NCBI GenBank assembly: GCA_913059105.1
Contig: CAJXRL010000029.1
Span: forward strand, 1-16,610
Direction: 5' to 3'
Origin: an uncultured Flavobacteriales bacterium
GTDB taxonomy: Bacteria; Bacteroidota; Bacteroidia; Flavobacteriales_E; Vicingaceae
DNA: 16,610 nucleotides
Part shown: piece after piece, positions 16,209-16,610 of the stretch
Position numbering within the stretch: the stretch's first letter is position 1
How the letters are laid out: each line of letters starts with the position of its first letter
Made by a program: the position numbers and the translations under genes
Notes under the pieces: model-generated
Seen by the model: only the letters and a program-made list of their open reading frames with translations
Told to the model about the DNA's origin: nothing
Databases searched by the model: none

Positions 16209-16565
16209 GTGATTAGTATTATTAAAGAAAATATTAGCGAAGCAATTAAGTCCATAAAAGGTCAATTGCTTCAAACCTCTATTACTGTTTTAATAATTGC
16301 CATTGGAATTGTAGCATTGGTAGGAATTCTAACATCTATTGATGCCATCAGCGGTTCCATTTCAGACAGCTTTAGCAGCATGGGATCCAATAGTTTTTCA
16401 ATTAAAAACTACGGTTTTAGCGGGGGGTTTCAAAAAGGTGGCCGCAAAAGGAAATTCTTTAACAGAATAAGCTACCAAGAAGCCATTGATTTTAAAAATC
16501 GATACAGTTATCCTGCAACAGTATCTGTTTCTACAAGAGCTTCGTCGCTTGCAACATTAAAATAT
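16209..16565 (+). CDS. ABC transporter permease (MacB/FtsX type), 3'-truncated
   Basis: Only the first 119 residues lie in the window; the last genomic codon is TAT (16563-16565) and the rest of the open frame is adapter. The N-terminus is a short amphipathic segment (SIIKENISEAIKSIKGQLLQ), then one hydrophobic transmembrane helix at about 21-42 (LIIAIGIVALVGILTSIDAI). The start of the MacB-type periplasmic core domain follows (SISDSFSSMGSNSFSI, a basic glycine-rich loop, then RISYQEAIDF). This matches the macrolide-export/lipoprotein-release type permeases with four helices. I chose GTG at 16209 because homologues begin at this point; the frame stays open upstream to a TTG at 16116, but that extension has no family similarity. 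A TATTTTTG at 16111-16118 matches the -7 consensus but lacks an upstream TTG. It is divergent from acn, with 119 nt between starts. Partner ATPase and substrate are outside the contig. Confidence 0.8.
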
Positions 16566-16610
16566 CTGTCTCTTATACACATCTGACGCTGCCGACGATC
16601 TACTCTGTGT
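16566..16610 (-). other. Nextera (Tn5) sequencing adapter, i5 side, not genomic
   Basis: Bases 16566-16584 read CTGTCTCTTATACACATCT (Tn5 mosaic end), 16585-16598 read GACGCTGCCGACGA, and 16599-16606 (TCTACTCT) is the reverse complement of the i5 index seen at the left end. This is what read-through past a short insert produces in read 2. It adds a false C-terminus (LSLIHI and stop) to the ABC permease frame. Confidence 0.98.

Noticed and set aside
3..16610. 45-bp inverted repeats at both ends, as in a transposon or linear replicon
   Set aside because: The repeats are exact Nextera adapter including mosaic end and index, so they are library artefacts.

Overview
The window is one assembled contig whose two outermost stretches (1-47 and 16566-16610) are not genomic. 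They are un-trimmed Illumina Nextera (Tn5) adapter with the i5 index AGAGTAGA, in opposite orientations. Everything between reads as an AT-rich chromosome segment of a Bacteroidota bacterium, most likely of the Flavobacteriales. Reasons: three large secreted proteins end in a type IX secretion (T9SS) type A sorting domain; there is a DUF2279 protein, a short ComEC lacking the metallo-beta-lactamase part, a mitochondrial-type aconitase of 755 residues, and promoter-like sites of the Bacteroidota TTG-N19-TAnnTTTG type.

Layout. Left end: a 5'-truncated plus-strand gene for a large T9SS cargo protein (48-1733), followed by a symmetrical terminator (1750-1786) that also serves the oppositely oriented RNase P RNA gene rnpB (1792-2115, minus). 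Next is a divergent pair: a minus-strand Smr-domain protein (2138-2686) and a plus-strand NUDIX hydrolase (2723-3280). The NUDIX gene runs into the end of a tightly packed minus-strand cluster (11198 down to 3277): two tandem paralogous M4 metalloproteases of 1172 and 1167 residues, 4 nt apart, then a DUF2279 membrane-associated protein 1 nt further on.

Right part, minus strand: aconitase (13822-16089), yqeY (13352-13801), a hairpin terminator (13280-13323), then comEC (11284-13281), whose TTG start touches the hairpin. At the right end a plus-strand ABC transporter permease (MacB/FtsX type) begins at about 16209 and is cut off by the contig end.

How they work together: the proteases have signal peptide, propeptide, HExxH catalytic domain, PKD, CUB and Ig-like modules and a T9SS tail, so they look like exported protein-degrading enzymes. 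The remaining genes are housekeeping (rnpB, acn, yqeY, smr, NUDIX) or DNA uptake (comEC). I see no phage, transposon, CRISPR array, toxin-antitoxin or defence system, and nothing I would call a new system. The best second-look items are the protease pair with its coupled DUF2279 gene, a perfect 13-bp hairpin inside the DUF2279 signal-peptide codons, and the comEC start at a terminator hairpin.
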